Shown here: one piece after another, positions 7,601 to 8,199 of the stretch
How the letters are laid out: every line of letters starts with the position of its first letter
Numbering within the stretch: the first letter of the stretch is position 1
NCBI GenBank assembly: GCA_028708485.1
Contig: JAQVYZ010000033.1
Location: 1 to 8,199, forward strand
DNA length: 8,199 nucleotides
Reading direction: 5' to 3'
DNA from: Caldisericia bacterium
GTDB lineage: Bacteria > Caldisericota > Caldisericia > UBA6126
Notes under the pieces: model-generated
Told to the model about the DNA's origin: nothing
Databases searched by the model: none
The model's input: the letters and a program-made list of their open reading frames with translations, nothing else
Made by a program: the position numbers and the translations under genes

Positions 7601-8199
7601 TTCCATTAATGTTCAATATTTAATAGAATTTAAGCTGGGAGCCAGTGGTGCCTTAGCTGCTAACACCGATAAAATTATTATTACCATGAAACTCGGTACT
7701 TTAGTGCCACCTCCACCAACCACCCTTCCTGCTTCCTCGGTCATGGTAAATGCCGATTATACCATTGTTGGCACAACAGTTGAGTTGATTGCTCCTGCTG
7801 ATCCTACTGATCCCGATTTAACCGGGTATTATCGTTTTACGGTGGTTCCGCCGAAAGCGATTAATTCCGGCAGTACCGTAAAGGTAACATTCTTACCCTC
7901 ATCCGGATTAATCAACCCTATTGCCGGTAATTATAAAGCGTATTTAAGAACCAGTCAGGAGCCAATCCGTGTTGACTCCGAGTACTATTTGATCACAGAC
8001 GCTGTGAATATTACCAGTGTTACGGTTAATCCTCCCTCAACGGGAACAATTGCGGAATATACCATTGTTTTTGAAGTGGGCACTGCCTTATTACAGGATT
8101 CAGGTACAATAATCGTTTCCTTTCCTACCGGCACTACCATCCCGACTTTGATTCCGGTCACTGCTATCACTGTGGATGCGACCGGTACGCCCTATGTAT
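4575..8199 (+). CDS. Very large secreted protein of alternating A/B KNP-type repeat domains (3' partial)
   Basis: The frame is open from 4575 to the right edge: 1208 codons without a stop, so the protein is longer. Residues 1-26 form a Sec signal peptide (MKKR, then a hydrophobic stretch, then W-I-Q-P-V-R-A) with likely cleavage after A26. The rest is tandem domains of two alternating types, A and B. A units carry FPTGTT.P, then an NGT-type turn, IKNPT.AG.YS, TS.P and YAIG.AV. B units carry TP.PN, Y..EFKLG, GAL.ANTD, KNP...NY, TS.EPI and YY.ITDAV. The sequence is rich in T, S, P, V and I, predicted all-beta, with very few cysteines. No enzymatic motif is visible. The likely role is structural: an S-layer-like, stalk or adhesin protein on the cell surface. 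Similar KNP...G.Y...TS motifs occur in stalk-domain surface proteins of anaerobic Bacillota, as I recall. The anchor would lie beyond the window. Secretion and repeats are confident; function is inferred. Confidence 0.95.
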   Translation, partial: MKKRISILLTFFLFISLFSWIQPVRALDPADVTPLPHTSGQPAQYTIDFVLGSGAAYAIPATGYFKITFPSDTKLPTSIAKANVTVNGGNPATDPTISSQAVKIPTPTTYAAGSPISIVFALAAGIKNPTTPTGMIRLKVETGYLVGTTETKIEGPVDSNKYFIGYAAKVTPTPNTDAPATGTEYAEYKVEWKTGNEGALTKNTDTIKIVFPAGYSIPIWEGLGYIPGNYILVNNTKVATNATCSAGPLTITLKTPVDIGNSTAVTIIFTTPIGLKNPIAGDYQLIVSSSKEAIPTNSNEYTIYNAVSFVDLLTPTPAGVQGVVVTPSSVSSEAEYRIGLEIDIPLLASLGTISIAFPTGTTLPSTISMPDIIFSVNGTPTALALVPTKSSNVVVITTPVDISAGDEVEITFLVSMKIKNPTTAGNYSIQALTSAQPYYRNSPPYAIGTAVSSLKITPSPNAKDAVNARYDVEFKLGANGALTANTDQIIIFLNIAAPTAPATMSASSVLIGSDYTTVATSVDSVVPADSVPPGYTKLTVTPPKNITANATVKITFLTAAGIKNPSVATNYTGFVKTSKEPILVESPYYSITDTVDIPNAPVVEPPSTGVEAKYSFDIVIGQALNINEGTISVAFPTGTTVPSSITPGNITINGTPLTFPVTVSSGIVTMTVPATYPAGTTLSIVFTQSCKIKNPTKVGVYSLQVKTSTQPNYRVSPVYAIGTSVTDVKVTPIPDTKGSTNVQYLIEFKLGSTGALTANTDTVDIWLAIDAPVPPAVIQPASVTVNGNYCISNIVVAAPILGEPTQTKLTVTVPKDISASQTVKIVFLASAGLKNPVEGNYKGYVRTSKEPIIMQSTLYLITNAVAITNVAVDPPSTSVEAKYTIDMQIGQSLTEDIDEITVTFPSGTTVPTNITPGSITINGTVLKFAPKVTSGSVTMKVPATLAGPFPMNVQIIFLSSAKIKNPTTAGIYSLQIKTTSQPYYRVSPAYAIGTAVSAVKITPTPNTKDSINVQYLIEFKLGASGALAANTDKIIITMKLGTLVPPPPTTLPASSVMVNADYTIVGTTVELIAPADPTDPDLTGYYRFTVVPPKAINSGSTVKVTFLPSSGLINPIAGNYKAYLRTSQEPIRVDSEYYLITDAVNITSVTVNPPSTGTIAEYTIVFEVGTALLQDSGTIIVSFPTGTTIPTLIPVTAITVDATGTPYV
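4653..5495 (+). repeat. Super-repeat 1: domains A1 (residues 27-167) and B1 (168-307)
   Basis: The most divergent pair. A1 has FPSDTKLP in place of FPTGTT.P and IKNPTTPTG, but ends in FIGYA instead of YAIG.AV and lacks the TS.P motif. B1 keeps TPTPN, GALTKNTD, LKNPIAG and SSSKE, and ends YTIYNAV. The B1/A2 border is taken after YNAV. Divergence of the first copy is common in tandem domain proteins. Confidence 0.75.
5496..6359 (+). repeat. Super-repeat 2: domains A2 (residues 308-451) and B2 (452-595)
   Basis: A2 begins with a T/P-containing linker (LLTPTPAG), then shows FPTGTTLP, IKNPTTAGNYS, TSAQPYY and YAIGTAV. B2 shows TPSPN, VEFKLG, GALTANTD, IKNPS, NYTGF, TSKEPI and YYSITDTV. The A2 linker makes this unit longer than A3 or A4. 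Confidence 0.85.
6360..7169 (+). repeat. Super-repeat 3: domains A3 (residues 596-725) and B3 (726-865)
   Basis: A3 has PPSTGVEAKY, FPTGTTVP, ITING, IKNPTKVG.YSL, TSTQP, RVSPVYAIGTSV. B3 has TPIPDTK, NVQYLIEFKLG, GALTANTD, LKNPVEGNYKGY, TSKEPI and LYLITNAV. The 810-base period is the shortest of the complete pairs. Confidence 0.88.
7170..8006 (+). repeat. Super-repeat 4: domains A4 (residues 866-996) and B4 (997-1144)
   Basis: Closest to super-repeat 3. A4 has PPSTSVEAKY, FPSGTTVP, ITPGSITING, IKNPTTAG.YSL and RVSPAYAIGTAV. B4 has TPTPNTKDS, NVQYLIEFKLG, GALAANTD, LINPIAGNYKAY, TSQEPI and YYLITDAV. B4 is longer than B3 because of an added D/P-rich turn (PADPTDPD). Confidence 0.88.
8007..8199 (+). 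repeat. Super-repeat 5: partial domain A5 (residue 1145 onward)
   Basis: The start of a fifth A unit: PPSTG, AEYTI, then FPTGTTIP, cut by the window edge before the KNP motif. Its presence shows that the array continues past 8199. Confidence 0.85.

Noticed and set aside
5420..8170. Minus-strand open frames at 5420-5842, 7094-7426 and 7985-8170
   Set aside because: Each lies opposite an A unit, and they share similar translations only because the A units repeat on the + strand. They have no ribosome sites and are shadows of the secreted protein gene.

Overview
The window reads as a piece of a bacterial chromosome of moderate G+C, carrying a cell-surface locus. The organism is probably an anaerobic Bacillota-type bacterium or a relative. 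The basis is the stalk (copper amine oxidase N-terminal-like) domain, a surface-protein module typical of such bacteria, a strong AAAAGGAGAG ribosome binding site, and a short classical Sec signal peptide. This placement is an inference with low to moderate confidence.

Layout, all genes on the + strand. (1) From the left edge to 1330 lies the 3' part of a surface protein gene. It encodes the tail of a KNP-type repeat domain, several Ig-like beta domains and a C-terminal stalk domain. (2) 1320-3116 is a membrane glycosyltransferase family 2 gene with an unusual internal insertion. It overlaps gene 1 by 11 bases and is followed by a good intrinsic terminator. (3) 3117-3321 is a 205-base intergenic region with the terminator, a second hairpin, an orphan Shine-Dalgarno followed by ATG-AAA-stop, and a perfect 10-bp inverted repeat touching a TTGACA box. 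(4) 3322-4491 is an AT-rich gene for an AAA (AAA_14/DUF4143) ATPase whose C-terminal nuclease-like site appears to have lost its acidic and lysine residues. (5) From 4575 through the right edge runs an open-ended gene for a very large secreted protein: 1208 codons are visible with no stop. It is built from two alternating domain types of about 130-150 residues (A-B-A-B-A-B-A-B-A...).

How the parts fit together: the N-terminal remnant of gene 1 aligns with the conserved end of the repeat domains in the large protein (a KNP-like motif, then G, then TS.EP, then S..Y.I). The two surface proteins on either side of the glycosyltransferase and the ATPase therefore seem to share a module family. The glycosyltransferase may make or attach a surface polysaccharide alongside these proteins. 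The ATPase gene looks compositionally foreign and is probably an independent insertion rather than part of the surface pathway. The most notable item is the two-domain super-repeat protein. Its copies have diverged strongly at silent sites while keeping their protein motifs, which points to an old, selected repeat architecture. No tRNA, rRNA, CRISPR array or transposase was seen.
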